A DNA stretch of 64,000 bases from Prunella strophiata (Eukaryota; Chordata; Aves; Passeriformes; Prunellidae), in contig JAZBQD010000014.1 of NCBI GenBank assembly GCA_036583965.1, positions 43,064,990 through 43,128,989 on the forward strand, written 5' to 3'. The notes below the pieces were generated by a model, which was not told the origin of the DNA, searched no databases, and was given only the letters and a program-made list of their open reading frames with translations. Below are positions 13,216 to 27,240 of the stretch, one piece after another. How positions within the stretch are numbered: position 1 is the stretch's first letter; every line of letters begins with the position of its first letter. The position numbers were made by a program, and so were the translations under genes.

Positions 13216-15370
13216 TGAAAATTATGTACTAACCCTACAGATTTCACTACAAAGAACTTATGACAGACAGGATAGTGTGGGGAACAGCATAAAAGGTGCC
13301 TGAAAAAAGCATTAAACAAACTGATTTTTCAAATTCATTATGTCCATGAGGTATCTTTTACAAACTTTCCAGGAGTTTTGCTATTCATGTGCAAGGTGTA
13401 CCATAAAACCATATATTCTGTTTAGTCAGAAAGAAGAAAACCAAAGGCTGCAGAGTGCATTTAACATTTTTCTGCTGCAAATATAGTCTACAGTACTCAG
13501 CCAAGGATAGGTTGTAGAAACATTCCTAATTATACTGTGAACAGATGAATGCTCACCCATTCACACACAGCACAGCCTTACCTGTCCCCACCACACACTC
13601 ACACCAGTACTACAGCTTGTATGTAGCTGCTTCTGCTTTCAACTCTATGACTGCTGCATAAGTTTTTTTTTTACTAAAGCAATGACACACAGGGTTGTCT
13701 CTTACATGCCAGTTTGACACTGCAGGAGAGGATTAAGATATTTTCTCACTGCTAAGTGAATTTCTTGTTGAAAATTATCTTAGTGGATAATGAAACAAGT
13801 CAGGAGAGCTGTGACAACTTAAGAGACTCATGCCTTTTAGACTTTTTAACATTTCCTTTAATAGGCTAGTAAAATTCTGCAACTAATCTGCAACACTGTA
13901 CTATGTGCTGGTACATTAAATGACCTATTTGATTCACTCCATGTGCCTATATAGTAAGATATCAGAATAGTTGTACAGTAAAAAGTGCCAAAATGAGAGA
14001 TAAAGCAGGTGCCCTGTGGAGACAAACAAGACAAGTAGCCCTTGGGCACTTGTTAAGTGTTGTAGATATGCTTATCTTAATACACAGAAATTTTTTTGGT
14101 TTGTTTAAGAATATTTCAGAATGTTTCAGCTAGTTCAGCTACCAAAATTAAAAAATAACTGATTTGGAAATAGTATTAACATATTCAAAAAGCAACAGAA
14201 ACTAAAGATTATATCAGGCAATGGATTTATAAAGATGAAGATAGATTAGTAATTTAGGAAAAGAGATGAAGTGAAACTTTTGTTTTCTTAAAATAAATAA
14301 ATAATTCTTTGTTTTTAAACTTGGTGAGATACTGGTAAGAATGTATTTGAGTAATGCTGCACTGGCTGTACTCTACAGAAAGGGCCAGTGGCTTGCACAC
14401 ATCCATGCCTGTTTTTGACATTTTAATATGGCTAAGAAATGAAATAGACAGATGTGTAGCAATATACCCAGAAATTGAAGTTCAAAGACAAAACATAATT
14501 CACTTAAAAAAATAAAACTGTTCATGCCATCAACAGAACATAAACAAAATTAAATAAAATATTATAGCTGGAACTCTATAATTTTAACCAAGTGCTTTGA
14601 TAACTTTAAAACTTCACTGAATTACAGCAAAAGTTTGTACTTTCTATCTGTTTCAGCTGTAGGGATGACAGAGAAGTTTAAAGGCATTGTTACAATGAAT
14701 AAACAAGTAACTTGCTATTATTGCTATAAACAAGTAACAAGTATTATTGCTATTCAGAAAGGGGAAGTGTAGGACAATTTTCAGTTGTTACAAAACACCA
14801 GACAGACTCTGCTTGTAAACAGCAGTCCAATGGGGACAGCAGAAGTAGAAAAATATTTAACTAAATTTTAGTTAAAACTTGTAAATATTAGCAGATGATG
14901 CAACTTTGCATATTAATCATTCTTTAACTTACTAAACTTCCCTGAAAATTTGATTTAGAAAAATCAGGGGTTTTTATTTTAAAGTAATGAACTGCCAGAA
15001 AACTACAATAAACATGCCATAAGTTAATGAGTTGGAACAGAGGAAACACAGAAATGTTGACACAGAATCTCTGCTGATAGTATACTCAGTGATCATAATT
15101 GAAGAGAATTTGAGCCGAATCTGAAAAGAATTGTAAGCCACAGGCTTTAAAAGGGGTACTGCAATTGATATAGCTACAAATGAGCCCTAAATAAGAATCT
15201 TCTGAAGCACTTTCTCTGCAAATGGTTTGTTCTAAAACATCATCCAAGATTCTACAGCCTGCAGACACATAGCCAGTATTCTGTGGATAAATCAAAATTA
15301 ACTGGGAAACTGTCCTAGAAGTAAAAATTATTATTTAAAATTACTTACAGGTGCAAAGAGAAAATATCTT
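13216..15370. other. Non-coding intronic sequence
   Basis: Holds a local tandem duplication at 14700-14752 (listed separately). No gene seen. Confidence 0.45.
14700..14752. repeat. Two-copy tandem duplication, about 27-bp unit
   Basis: Units 14700-14726 and 14727-14752 both begin TAAACAAGTAAC and end TATTATTGCTA, with a small internal difference. A local slippage-type duplication. Confidence 0.8.
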
Positions 15371-15500
15371 TCAGGTTGGATGGGGCTTTGAGCAAGCTGG
15401 TCTAGTGGGCAGCATCTCTGCCCATGACAGGGGGGTTGGAACTGGATGATCTATAAGGCTCCTTCCAACCCAAACCTTTTTAGGATCCCATGATTCAGTT
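15371..15500 (+). mobile_element. CR1 LINE, 3' end fragment
   Basis: Classic CR1 3' UTR. It begins GGTTGGATGGGGCTTTGAGC, continues with CTGGTCTAGTGG, CTGCCCATGACAGGGGGGTT, GGAACTGGATGATCT and CCTTCCAACCCAAACC, and ends near CCCATGATTCAG. The insertion is 5'-truncated to about 130 bases, as is usual for CR1. Few differences from the consensus I remember, so it is younger than the CR1 at 1675-2105. Confidence 0.93.
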
Positions 15501-16634
15501 ATGTATATTTGGCTTTGAATCTGTTTAAGATGACTGGCTTATATCAGTCTTGCTTCAGTCTATAAAATCAGACAGAGATATAGAAACTAGAGTTGTTAAA
15601 ATAAAAATTATTTACCATGCTCACAGGTACTTTGAGAAGAAATGGAAGGAAAATGAGGCTTGACAACTCAGGGGCTGGTCTGAAGATTTGGTTGGCTTCC
15701 CTCATGATGTACTATCAGCAGCAGATTGCAGAGCAGATGGAAAAGAACTAGTCTTCAAGCAATGTACAAATTATGAAATTGAAGAGATTGTTTCTTTACT
15801 GTATTACTTGAAAACTGTATATAAAGAACAACTGTGTCTAGGGCCAGTCACTTGACAGGAGCTGGCATGTAATCACAGCAGAGAGTTTCACATGGAAAAC
15901 ACAGCAAAGAAGACAGCCTGTTCTTCCACTCCTTGGCTGCCAAAGCAAACACCTTTGCTGTGACTTCTTAACCATCCAATGGTTGATACCAGTCCAACAC
16001 TTGATATAACTTTGCTCTGTATTGTACTGACTGCTTTACTTTCTGGTCCCTACAATACTCAGCATTTCAAATAAAATTATCATTGAAATATAGAGGGAAA
16101 AGTGACAGAAGTTTTTTATTGATTTTACCCCCAAATCAACAGCTCTCTATTGCAGACTGTCCATTTTACAAAACAGCCTTCTTCTAATGTCTTGCACATG
16201 AGTTATCAGAAGACAGAAGACATCAGAACCACACACTTTTTTTGCTCCACTATCACTTGTAATACAATTATGAGACACACAAATGAAGAAAATACAGAAT
16301 TTGTGGTCTGAACTTCATTGAAAAGAATATTCTCCTCATTTTCCCTAAGGTAGTAGCACATCTTCAAACAATGGAAAGAGATAGAGAGAGATAGAGATGT
16401 ATGCACATGCCCTTTTGACACCCAGACACTAAGCTTTGATGCCTTTGGCTACATTTTTAAGGTCAGTTAGTTACAAATACTACTGAGCTTCATCTCAGCT
16501 ACAGACTTAAAAAAAAGTCTCAATTTCAGGTGGTAATTCTAGGATTCCCTGGAAAAGTGCACTTCTCTCCAGAGTCAGTGGAGAAGAATAAGCACTTTAC
16601 AGACATAACTCATCTGATTTATCTTAAACATCTG
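15501..16634. other. Non-coding intronic sequence
   Basis: Unremarkable, apart from a short GAGATA-type simple repeat at about 16377-16400. No gene seen. Confidence 0.45.
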
Positions 16635-16775
16635 CACTGGGTCTGGCTGAGATTGAGTCAATTTTCTTTAGAGCATCTCGTATGGTGCTGTCATTTAGAT
16701 TTGTGACCTAAAGAGTGCTGATAACACACTGAGGCTGTTAGCTTACCTTGTTAACATGCAAGAACACCTCTGAAT
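16635..16775 (+). mobile_element. Fragment of an ERVL-type LTR, 5' part
   Basis: The sequence CTGGGTCTGGCTGAGATTG followed by GTATGGTGCTGT, GATTTGTGAC and GTGCTGATAACACAC matches the start of a well-known bird solo-LTR family. That family begins with 'TGGGTCTGGTTGGGATGG' and contains 'GTTGATAACGCACC'. The remainder of the LTR is missing. The same family appears more completely at 18113-18543, 1.3 kb downstream and in the same orientation. The two are not the LTRs of one provirus, since no retroviral genes lie between them. Confidence 0.7.
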
Positions 16776-18112
16776 CAGATGAATCATCAGCTGGGGATTT
16801 CAGTTCCATTAAATGCAAAAGTAGTTAGTTAAATGCAAACTCATCTTTATTGGATTCTTAAACTATGAAATATGACCAAATATGGATTTTTATGTTTTAA
16901 GACTGGCACAGTTCAAATTTCTAGAGTGAAGGTCTAACATTCCTTGTGAGTCTACACCTATCCCAAACTGCAACTAAAACCAGTGACTTCAGTTAAAATA
17001 TATAGTCTGGAAAGTACCATCTTAACTGAAAAAAATTACCTTTAAACTTATGTATAAGATTGAAAAATACATTTCCAAATAATGTAAGAGATTACATGAT
17101 GAAACATTGTCAATAAGAAACCTTTAAAAGAATGAGAAAAATTCAGCTAAGATTTTATTAAAATATTATGTTAAATCTAAAGTTGAAAAGATGACAGCAA
17201 GACAGATTTAACTAAATAAACTGCAGAGTAAATATCTTAGTCTGATGCTCAATGTGGAAAACATTTCAAAATGCTGCTCTTCAATGATAATGCTCTTCAA
17301 TGATTTGATCCAGAAATAGTTTTATACTGACTGGAAGTTATCATCCACATGTTACTAGCTAAAGCAAATGGGGTCCTCAGTAAGGATACCTTGAGATCTT
17401 TACCTTGGATGTGCCCAAGCTTCAGGAACACCACCACTGTATTTTACAGTATTTCCTGAGCTCACATATTGATTATGTGGGAGATTTTGTAACTAAACTG
17501 ATATTCTACACTGATTAGTGGAAGAAGTAGAAGGCTGTTGAAAGGCTTGGCAGACCAATTCTAAACCCTCCTCTCTACTCAGGAACAACAGTGCAACAAG
17601 TCTCCCTGTCAGCTGAAGCCATCAGAATGCTTAGAAGCAGATAAGATCAAATGTAATTCTTCAAGTAAAACCAAGTATTTTAAGCCTCACACAATAATAC
17701 TTGGTCTTTTAAAGGAGAAGATAGAAATAGTAAACAGCTCACTTTTGAGCAGCAATGCTCACACCACTAAGAAGGTATAAGGCAATAAAGTAATGTGAGA
17801 CCTAATCAATAGAAACTAGCCACTACAACTAGTAGTTGTAAAAAAAAAAAACTAGCAAACTACAAGAAGAGTATGATTAAATGATCACAGTTCAGAACTT
17901 TAAAATCTTATTTTTAATTACATTTATAGACACTTTACCTTAAACTTATATTATTTTTCAAAATAAATATTTTTCTAGCTATATGTCAGATATATTGCCT
18001 GCCTTTTTTTTTTTAAATGTCTTTTTCACACACTCTCATGAACAAAAAAGTACATGCATATCTAACTACAGCTTTAAATCAGACACAATACTGCACATTT
18101 CCATTGTTACAC
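16776..18112. other. Non-coding intronic sequence
   Basis: Sits between two same-family LTR pieces but contains no gag, pol or env coding trace. A 14-bp direct repeat TGCTCTTCAATGAT occurs at 17275-17288 and 17291-17304. A12 tract near 17840. Confidence 0.45.
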
Positions 18113-18543
18113 ACATTGGGTCTGGTTGAGATAGACTTTACTTTCATTTTAGCACTTAGACAGGCAAGGGGTTTGGAGGGGACACAACTGGGACACCTGA
18201 TCTGAACTGACTCAAAAGATATTCCACACTGTATGCATCATACTCAGTCATAAAAGGGAGGGTGGGAAGGAGAAGGGAGGGATATTTAGGGTTATGGTGT
18301 TTGCCTTCTGAAGGAACTGCCATGTTTCCAAACTCCCCACTTTCCAGAAACTCACTAGATGTCTATCTGTCTGCTGGTGTGAAATGGTGAATAAATTTCT
18401 TATTTTTTTCTTCCCTTCCACACGTGACTTTTGCTTTTTGTTATTAAACTGTCTTTACCCTAATCTATGATCTTGTCCATCTTATTTTCTTTCTGTCCCC
18501 CTGAGGGTGGGTGCTGGCAGCCAGCCAAAATCAGCCCTCCACA
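18113..18543 (+). mobile_element. ERVL-type solo LTR with internal deletion
   Basis: Starts with TTGGGTCTGGTTGAGATAG as in the bird LTR family noted at 16635. It then jumps, probably by deletion of about 150-200 bases, to GGGGACACAACTGGGACACC. The rest runs in order: ATATTCCACACTGTATGC, CATACTCAGTCATAAAAGGG (promoter region), GGTGTTTGCCTTCTGAAGG, GTGAATAAATTTCTT, TATTAAACTGTCTTTACCC (poly(A)-signal region) and a terminal block ending about 18543. Every segment has a counterpart, in the same order, in the family I remember. There are no viral genes nearby, so it is a recombined solo LTR. Confidence 0.82.
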
Positions 18544-19580
18544 ATATTTTCTGTTCACACTGACTTTGTAGTAATGAAAAGAGCCCACAACCCATAAAGT
18601 AGTAAGTACTCTGATTTAACATTAATTTAAATATTCCTAAGCAGTATTTCAAATACAAATCATAATGCCAAATTTCTGGTAGGACTTTCAGAGATTCCCC
18701 AGCATCTACATTAATTATATTTATCTCTCAAATACATACTGTTAAATAAGATTAGAGATTTTTTTTAAAAAAATAATTATCTTCATTTGCTAATATCAAT
18801 TATTTACAAAACTGCTCCATAAACTTTCATTTTCACATTTTTTTTCCAGTTTCTCTTAATCTAGATAGAAGGACTGCATTCTTACATTTGGATTAACTTT
18901 GTATCATCCCTTCTGGTCACTGTCTGGGACATTTATACCATTTACATTCTCAGTTCAAAATTTATGAACCAGAAAGCTTCACAATTATATTTTTGATAAA
19001 TGTGTCAACCTAGTGAGAAATTTTAACATTACACGACAATGCAGATGTTCTATAAAAGCTCTAAAAATAAGTATCACCATGCCTGTGAGTTATCTCCTGC
19101 AATGTTTAAAGAACATTTTCTTGGATTTGTTTGAAGCCTGTTCAGTCAGTAGTCTGTCACATTTGTGAACTTAAATCCCATTTCTTGTTCTGTACTGAAA
19201 ATGAAAACAAAATCCTCTACTAGATAAGAGAAAAAAGAATGGATTTTGACACTGTCTCTTTTGATTTACTGGTTGTACAGGCACACTGTGCATTACACTG
19301 AGTCATCTCTTTAATTTCCCCAAAGATTGTATCTCAGAACTGGCAGGAGATCTCCCCCTTGCAGGAATCCAGTTCCACTTTTTCATATCCGGTTTTCACA
19401 TTTCCTATTATACTGGAGGGGGTCATTTACCAGCACTTAAAACTGGTAAATTTTACTCTTTTCTGTAGTAACCAGAACTCAACTGTTCTACAGATGATCC
19501 TTTATTCCAAATAAAAACCCAGACAAGTAACACTGCAAATACATATTACATATTTTCCCATTTTTATACTTCTCATGAAC
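18544..19580. other. Non-coding intronic sequence
   Basis: AT-rich, nothing recognised. Confidence 0.45.
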
Positions 19581-19700
19581 ACACAGAATAATTTAGGTCA
19601 GAAGAAAACTCTGGAGATGACCTAATGCAAACTCCTGCTCAACTCAGGTTTAATTTCAACCTGAGCATGTTGAGGGATGTTGAGACCTTCCCTCAACAGC
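19581..19700 (-). mobile_element. Degraded CR1 LINE 3' fragment
   Basis: On the plus strand it reads ACACAGAATAATTTAGGTCA, then CTCTGGAGATGACCTAATG and CAAACTCCTGCTC. This is the reverse complement of a CR1 3' end with many changes. Similarity fades by about 19700. The GC-richer sequence up to 19900 may or may not belong to it. Confidence 0.65.
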
Positions 19701-22700
19701 AGAGCACAGCCCAAATTGTTGCTGAGGTTGGAGACCTCCCCAGCTGCTGTGGTCAGAGGTGAGGAGTAGCACAAAGGAGAGGCACTGCTGTGCTGAAGGT
19801 GCCACTTGGGAAACTGTTTGGGTTTCACTAGGGTAATAGTACAAATATTCCTGTCCTCTTTTGCAGCTTGGATGACCAATTTCAGGAAGACTGACAGGAG
19901 CAAGAACTCCAAAAGAAAAGTTTACTCCATATTCTGCATACCTTAAATATGTTTCAACTGATCAGATTTGGAATGAAAAAGAAAAACATTATTCATCTAA
20001 ATTAATTAATTGAATTAAAAGTTATCTATCTTTTTTTTTTTTTTTTTTTTTCTTTTGTCAGAAGTGTATCAGTCTGCTATGTCTTTGGGGGGGTTTGTGA
20101 TAAGCATTTTGAACTGATGAAAAAGTGCACTCAATTTCTGAAAATTTCAGGTGCATTACATTCATCTTGGAAGCAATCATGTTGTTAGATAAACACAGTT
20201 GAAGGTATAACCAAATGTGCTAACTGGTTTTGGACAGAGAAGACCATAAAGAATTCTTGTTAATAAAGGATTTACTAACAGAATGATAAAAAGCTATAGT
20301 TTTGGATAGTTAAGAAGAAATCTTCACTGATCAGACTTTGGTCTTTGACTGAACTGCTGAAATAGAGAGCAATTATAATTTTTTTAAAGTATGTATTTTT
20401 CTATCCCCCTTAAAGGAAAACAAGACTTTGGCATTAGTTTATCACATTTTTAGGAAGCTTTCCTAGGGCTGAGAGAACTCTTTCTTACTAACAGACCCCT
20501 CAGGAGTGAAAGAAACCCTGCCACTGATGAGGAGCATATGGGTGTCCTCCCGAGGACAGCTGGATTCTTAACATGGTGTGGATATGATACATTTTCATCT
20601 ACTTTTCCAACATACTTTTTCACCTTGTGTTCTCTCTAATCTGTTGCAGGCTTGACAATATCTGGCACAGCCCCACATCCATCCTGTAAGTAGCATGGCT
20701 GGCTGTGACAGTGAGCACAGTGCTGCCTTCCTATGCAGAGATAGCTGTGGGAAGACAGCACAAGCCACATGGCTTTTTCCAGCTAGCAGAATAAGTTAGT
20801 GTTTGGAAAAGAAGTACATGAACTCTGCTGGTATCATGCCTTCAGTCTGCAAGAAAAACAGCCAAGAGAAGTTTTCTGAGGGTTTTACACCACTTTTCTT
20901 ATTGCCCTTTGTTTAGAGTCCTATCATTACATGCATCTCTCATGTCGCTCAAAAAAGATTTAGTTATTAGTGCTTCATTTTCTCACAAAATGTTATATGA
21001 CTACCATGAGAAAAAACTGAAGCCTCAAATGAAAACTTATTTACAGAAAATACATAAATAGACCTTTTTTTCCCCACAAAACAGATGATCATTAAACCAA
21101 AAAATTATCGTTCTTTAAGTCAATGTGGAAGTAAAGAAACCCTGTGTGATTTGGCCAGACTGGCAAGGTACAAAATAGCTACACTTCAGATGCACTTCCT
21201 TATCAGGGATTTGTTTTCATTTAAAAAGGTCAGGTTTTCCCTTATGGAAACTTTGTGACAGAAGTGGCTCCTCATTAAATAAACACAAGCAGTTTGCTTC
21301 AAAACAATGAAGAGAGAAGAGATTATTTTTGGAGTAAGACCAATAAGTCAATCCTATTTCTTTAAAAGCTGAATAGACTGTAGAGACAGTCAGTGTTTCA
21401 AGTCCTTCAAGAGAGAAAATAATCAAGAGAGTAGAGTTTTCTTGATGCCACCAGCAGTGCCAGTTTGGAACAAATATTAGCTTTCAATAATATCAGATGA
21501 CCTCCAGGGTGATCAGAAGAACTCCAGAGAGAGTTGAAAATGGAATGGATCCTGTGCTACTGGAAGAATTTCTTCCCCCAGATAGTCTGGGGATAAGTTC
21601 CCCAAAAGATGAGAAAGAGAAGTAATATACAGTGACATGTTTGACAGGCCAAATTTGACATGCTGACACTTTTTGTTCTTACTGTTGTAATATACTGCTG
21701 CCATATGTTTGTTAAGAACATTTGAATAACTTTTCTGAGGCATTTTCAAATAATTATAAGCATTATAATTATAACAGTCAGCTTGAATAAAATATATACA
21801 AAATGTAATGTAAAAATGGTGTCCATATCCAATATACTTCATCCTGAAATACTTCTGGCAGGGGTGCAGTAATGCAAAAGAATCTGACTGGATACAGAAG
21901 AGATCAGCTCTAAGAAAAAATTTGCAATGAAAAGGTTTGCTATCAGTCTCTCTTCTCCTGGGCAATGCAGGCACTACAGCAAACCTTCTTACTGCAAGGA
22001 GATTTTTGCCACAATAGAGGCCTTCATTATTAATTGGTAGCTCCTTCAAGAGCTGATGACTGTGGCTGCAAAAAGAAATTTATGATTAAGGCAGGCCTTA
22101 AGTGAGTGAGTGACTACTGCTTACTGGAATAAGAGCCATGAAACAATAGTGTAGTAAGTGCCAAAAAGAGAAGTGATGCTGAAAGAGAGGAACTCACATA
22201 CTTTTATTTCAGACTTTGTGTGCCCCCTAGTCTAACTCATGAGTCTTTTCTTAATGGAGTGAACCTACTCAGAGCAAATCAGTTTATAGCTGGAGAAAAA
22301 GGAATGTTCCTTGAGTTTTGTATTACTCTGACTACTACTTCCTTGCAGATGCTGCTTGCATAATTTTGTCCTTATGTGTGATGTCCACCTGAGGAGAATT
22401 TCTTTCATACTTCATGTTTTAAACTACTTTTTAATAATATTTTGTCTATAATATTTGAGTTTCAATTTAAAAATAAGGTATGTGTTGATTAGCAGTATAG
22501 TTTTTGATATATGGATAAGAACTCTTGATGGCACTTATGAACTCCTTAAACAGGAGGAGGGGACTGAGAACTTGAAAAATTGAAGTTTTGGGGATAAAAT
22601 CTTTTTAGGTTTGGTCTGTTATCCCAGCACTGACCTTTGAGAAGGTTAACAGATTAAAGGTTAGCACAGTAGATTGTCAATTTTCCAGATCAATCTGCCA

Positions 22701-25700
22701 TTTCAAGAGCAGGAATATGAGCTCTGCAGGTGGGCAAAACACTTTCAGTACAGTGGAACACCAATCTGCTACCCTTCCAGTCTCCATCAGAGAATTTTTG
22801 AGACTAAGATCCTGAAGGTAAAACTGTGAAATAGCAAAGCGAAGCTGCTGCTCAGAATGTAGGTGGCAAAAGCCAAAATGCTTTGGTTTAAAACAAATGT
22901 TTTAAAACTTTTAAAACAGATGAAGGTTCAGCTTCTGACTGGGGAAGTGGTTCCTAGAATCAAGTTCTTCTGACTGGAGGAGAACTTTGCAGTGGTAACA
23001 AAAAAATTATTTGGAAATTATATTTAAAGTAGCATAAAACAGATTTACCAAACAGCAAATAGAAATTTTAATAGCAGATATCATTATCACTGCTTTTCAG
23101 AGCCTTGGCATTTACTTTGTTTGTTTATGGGTTCTAGAAACAAACATGTTTGTTGGTCGTTGACTAGTCTCTGGAGTCCAGCTCTTTCTGTCTTAATTGG
23201 CATTCTTACAGTCTTGAGCAATATAAAGACAACTCACACGGTGATCTAAGGAGGATCCACACTAATGATGGATTTGTAAAGTTAAACCAAAAATGAAGCA
23301 AACACACATTTAATTATATTTTATAATCTAAATTACTTGAGTAATGTTCATACTTACCTTCTAACATCAGTGTGTGTGAGGCATTCGAGCCTGATTTTAT
23401 GTAAATTCTTTAGGGAAACAAGACCAAGCCACCACTGTTCAATAGCATTGCTCCCTCCTCTCCTCCTGACAATATTTTTTACAGTCTTCTTGAATGATAT
23501 TGACTACAGTGCATTTTCACTCCTTTCCCAATTCTAAATATTGCATTGCATTAATAAATATAAATCATTAAAGGCAATTAATAAATTACTCATTTCTGTG
23601 CAGGGGTATTTAAGCTCATTTCAGACTGATATAATCAAAATAGGCTTTTGTTACATTTTGGACAGAAAGGCTGTTATGACTAATATTTCTCAAAATCTCA
23701 AAACAAAAGCTCCTTTAAGACAATCCTGTACAGAACTCACACTGTTCTTGTGTTAGCAGGACAGCAACCTTGGTCATCTACAGGCAACTTCATTGGAAAA
23801 TAGTTTTGCAAATTCTGCTTTTCACCAAATCAATACTGCTGTTAACAGGAAAGGCTGAATAACATAGTAACTGTATGGGTTACTATTTAATGTCAACTAC
23901 ACTTAAAATGGTTTGTCTAATGAGTTTTTAAACAACTGCATTACATGGCCATAAGATAGCCCAAAATACCAGTATGATATTCATTAATTTATTCTGACAG
24001 GATTTCATTAGTGGAATTGAAAGGCATCATGTTACTAATCTGCTAGGCTTTCCTAAAATAACCTGACCAACGAGATTAGGGATTTATGTGTATACTTTGT
24101 CCAAAGGCTTTTATCTTGGATCCATTCCAGCCTTGAAACAGGTCCCACTGAGAATTACTTACTTCCAAACTGGTAATAGTCAATAATTCTAGAAGCTCAA
24201 TTGAACAGTTTCAAGTCCATGAAATCTTACAAATAGGTTCAAAGTTTACAGTGCCTGTTTAGTATTATAAGGTTACAGGAGTCAATAATTTTTACAATGC
24301 TTTGAAATTTTCAGCTAACCATCTTTTTAACTGTGTTCTAACCTTTTAGAAGCCTACACTCAATATCTTAATAAAACCATAACATAACTAAAATAAACAA
24401 TATTCCAGCAACTACAGTATTTCCATGGGTTTATTAATTACAAATAAGAACAAGTACTGAGACAAAATATGCAGCAGTGATCCAATGAAAGGACAGGCCT
24501 AAATTCAAGTTGCATTAAGGATGTAAGGAGAACATTACAGCCTGTAAGGAGTAGTGAAATACATAACTGGCCCCTACATTCAGGTGACTCCCAGAGAGAA
24601 CCAGAGAACTCAGGTATTTTACTAGCAGTTAGGTACTGAAATGTACTTTTGGTTTTGAAACAAATTGTGCTGCAAGCTGGCTGCTATAATCAGCTACAAC
24701 AGAACACTTATCTTCAGGTGTATCACTAAAGCTAGTTATATCAGAAAGTATGTACTTAAATTAAGCATGATTTCCTGAACCACAGTGTACTGGTAAAACC
24801 AAGTTCTTAGGAAGCAACCTAATAATTCTGGGGAAACAGAGGCTTTTTCTTATCAGTCATTACACAGCAGATGTTTCTCAGCTGGCTTAGGTGATACAGT
24901 CTGCAGAATACCCTCAGCATTCATGCAGAAGAATTGAAAAAAAACCCCAGACTTGAATAAACAAACAACCAAAAATATTTTCTAATAACTGTTACAAAAC
25001 TACAACCATTGCAGGCCTAGTTCTCCATTATTTTGTGTCATATATGTAGGGCTTCACAGAAAGTGAATATAAAGTTACCAAGGAAAGTTGTATACATTTT
25101 CTTTGGCAGATGACTGGACTACTCTCTGGATAAAAATTCCTTACACACATGGGTAAACAATACAAACTAAGAACAAGTCATAATATATAACCATGTTAGG
25201 AACATACAAAACCAGAAATAATCTCTAAGTAGGTGTTATCAACTGTAACAAAGCAAATTTAACGCAAGGTATTCATGTCAAGAATTCCATGTAGAGACTT
25301 GCTTGCAGAAAAGACAAATGTAACTGAAAGTAACAAACACTGGATCAGATAGGCAGCTAAGAAGAGCAGCACAGTTCCTTGGATTCACAAACTTAAACAA
25401 CTCATGGTTTCATCTCAGCTAGCTCTCCTTTAAGTGGACTCCTTATATTTTCAGTGTAATGTAAATTGCAAAAAGCAGCAAATCCAATTTGATCAAAAAG
25501 GGCCAACATTGAATATGGGCTTCTAAATTCACAAGTGCCATTCCAAAGGCTTTAATCTAATCAATCCAATAGTAAAATACCTATTTCTGGACCAACAGAA
25601 AGGGAAAATTAAAAAAAAATGCAGAATTCAGGACATTAATAATTAATGAAGTAGACAAGTAAGCAAAAGCAAGACATCAAAATTAAACAGTATCTGTTCC

Positions 25701-27240
25701 TGACTGATTCACTACTGAAAGTAGTTGTCAAATAAAATATTAAATTCACAGGTATAGCTGTAGTTCTATTTGGAATTGTCAGTTTCAAAATAAAACTTCA
25801 TTCATTGATATACAAATTATTTTGAATGTATTAACTGAACTGCTGCTATGTGTTAGTTTTATGAGTCAAACTAGAGCAAAAAGACTATCAATAATTTAAT
25901 GTTCAAGTATGTAATTCTGAATCTCTGCACAAGGACATGAAATACTGTAAATAGGTACCAACTGGACTGGTCTAATTTACATTCACTGATGAGCTGATCC
26001 TACCTTTATCTCGTTTCATTAAGATACATTAATGATAGAGATTATCCAGTAAAGAAAAAGAATCTCAATATGAGATAGATGGTGGTCATTAGTAGTGCAC
26101 AATACCTTGTTGTTGTACTGCATACAGATTGATCTCACCAAATGCTAGCTCTAACATATAATAGAAGGCTCAAACAATAATACTTAAGAAAATTGCTGCA
26201 AGATGAAGAATGTAATATCTACAAATTTGGGGTTATTACACATTTGAATTTGCTCTGCTGAAACATCCTCATCAGCAAAGCATTCAAGGGCACTTTTAAC
26301 TCACTGTAATTTAGGAATTAAATACAGATACTTTCTCATGCAGACCTAAAAACAACAGTAATTTTACTGAATTTTCCCTCTTTTACTGCATTTTACAGCA
26401 ATTGGCACTGTGTACAAATCTCTGTTATTAACACAAGTGTGGGGGAAATTATATTGATTCCTTTATTCACATTCCAATTCCTGAATCTTTATCTACACTT
26501 TATATTTACATGCTTATTTCTGTCATCTCAGTCTTTTGGTTTTCCATTATTTCTCTTTATGCCACCATGCCTTAGGCCTGCTTACATTGTGAGTTACAGT
26601 ACTGGAGTGTGAACCAGGAGATGCTGACACTGTAAAAATGCCTGGCTGAGGAGGAAATAATTCTGTTATGAATATCCCAGACACAGACAGACCAAAGAAA
26701 CCACATGGAGCTGACAAGAGATAAATAAGATCATGCTGCTAGAATCACTTGCCTTGCTCTAGAGAATGCCAAAATGAGAAGGGCTGACATTCCCACTAAC
26801 ATTTCAAGCTTCCAGACATAAATAGAAATAATTTACTTTAACTTCTAGTAGACAGACATTCACTCACAAAAGCACCAAATGAAGTCGAGCAATTTAACAG
26901 ACACGTTTTAAATGCATCCTAAGGCTACAGAAAATAAATAAAATATGTTGGTTCCATACATACTTGCACAGAGGTACAGTTCTAGTCAAGTTCTACATCC
27001 TAATGGGAGATGGAACTTAATGTGTTTATCTCAGAACAGTTAAGGCTGTTGCTTATGTTTTTGTAATTGATAAATTCCAAACTAATTCTAATGACAGAAA
27101 ATAATTTATGCATCTTTAGCATAATACATTTTTTATTTTCTAATAAATGACAGTCTGGGTTTCACCATCCAATGAAAAACAGCAAAGCTACACCAAAGAT
27201 CAGATGCAGTTGGGCATTTGGGAACATTTCACAGAGCCAG
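19701..27240. other. Long non-coding intronic stretch
   Basis: About 7.5 kb with no recognisable exon or interspersed repeat. It contains a T21 tract at 20031-20051. The long ORF at 21513-22049 on the minus strand is treated as chance. Very AT-rich from about 23000 to 27100. Confidence 0.45.
20031..20051. repeat. Poly(T) tract, T21
   Basis: Uninterrupted run of 21 T followed by CTTTTG. It could be the reverse complement of an old retroposed poly(A) tail, but no gene-like sequence is recognisable on its right flank. Confidence 0.9.

Noticed and set aside
21513..22049. 178-codon minus-strand ORF, the longest outside the receptor
   Set aside because: Composition is like the surrounding intron, no domain or signal is recognisable, and neither flank has a convincing splice site. 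Treated as chance.
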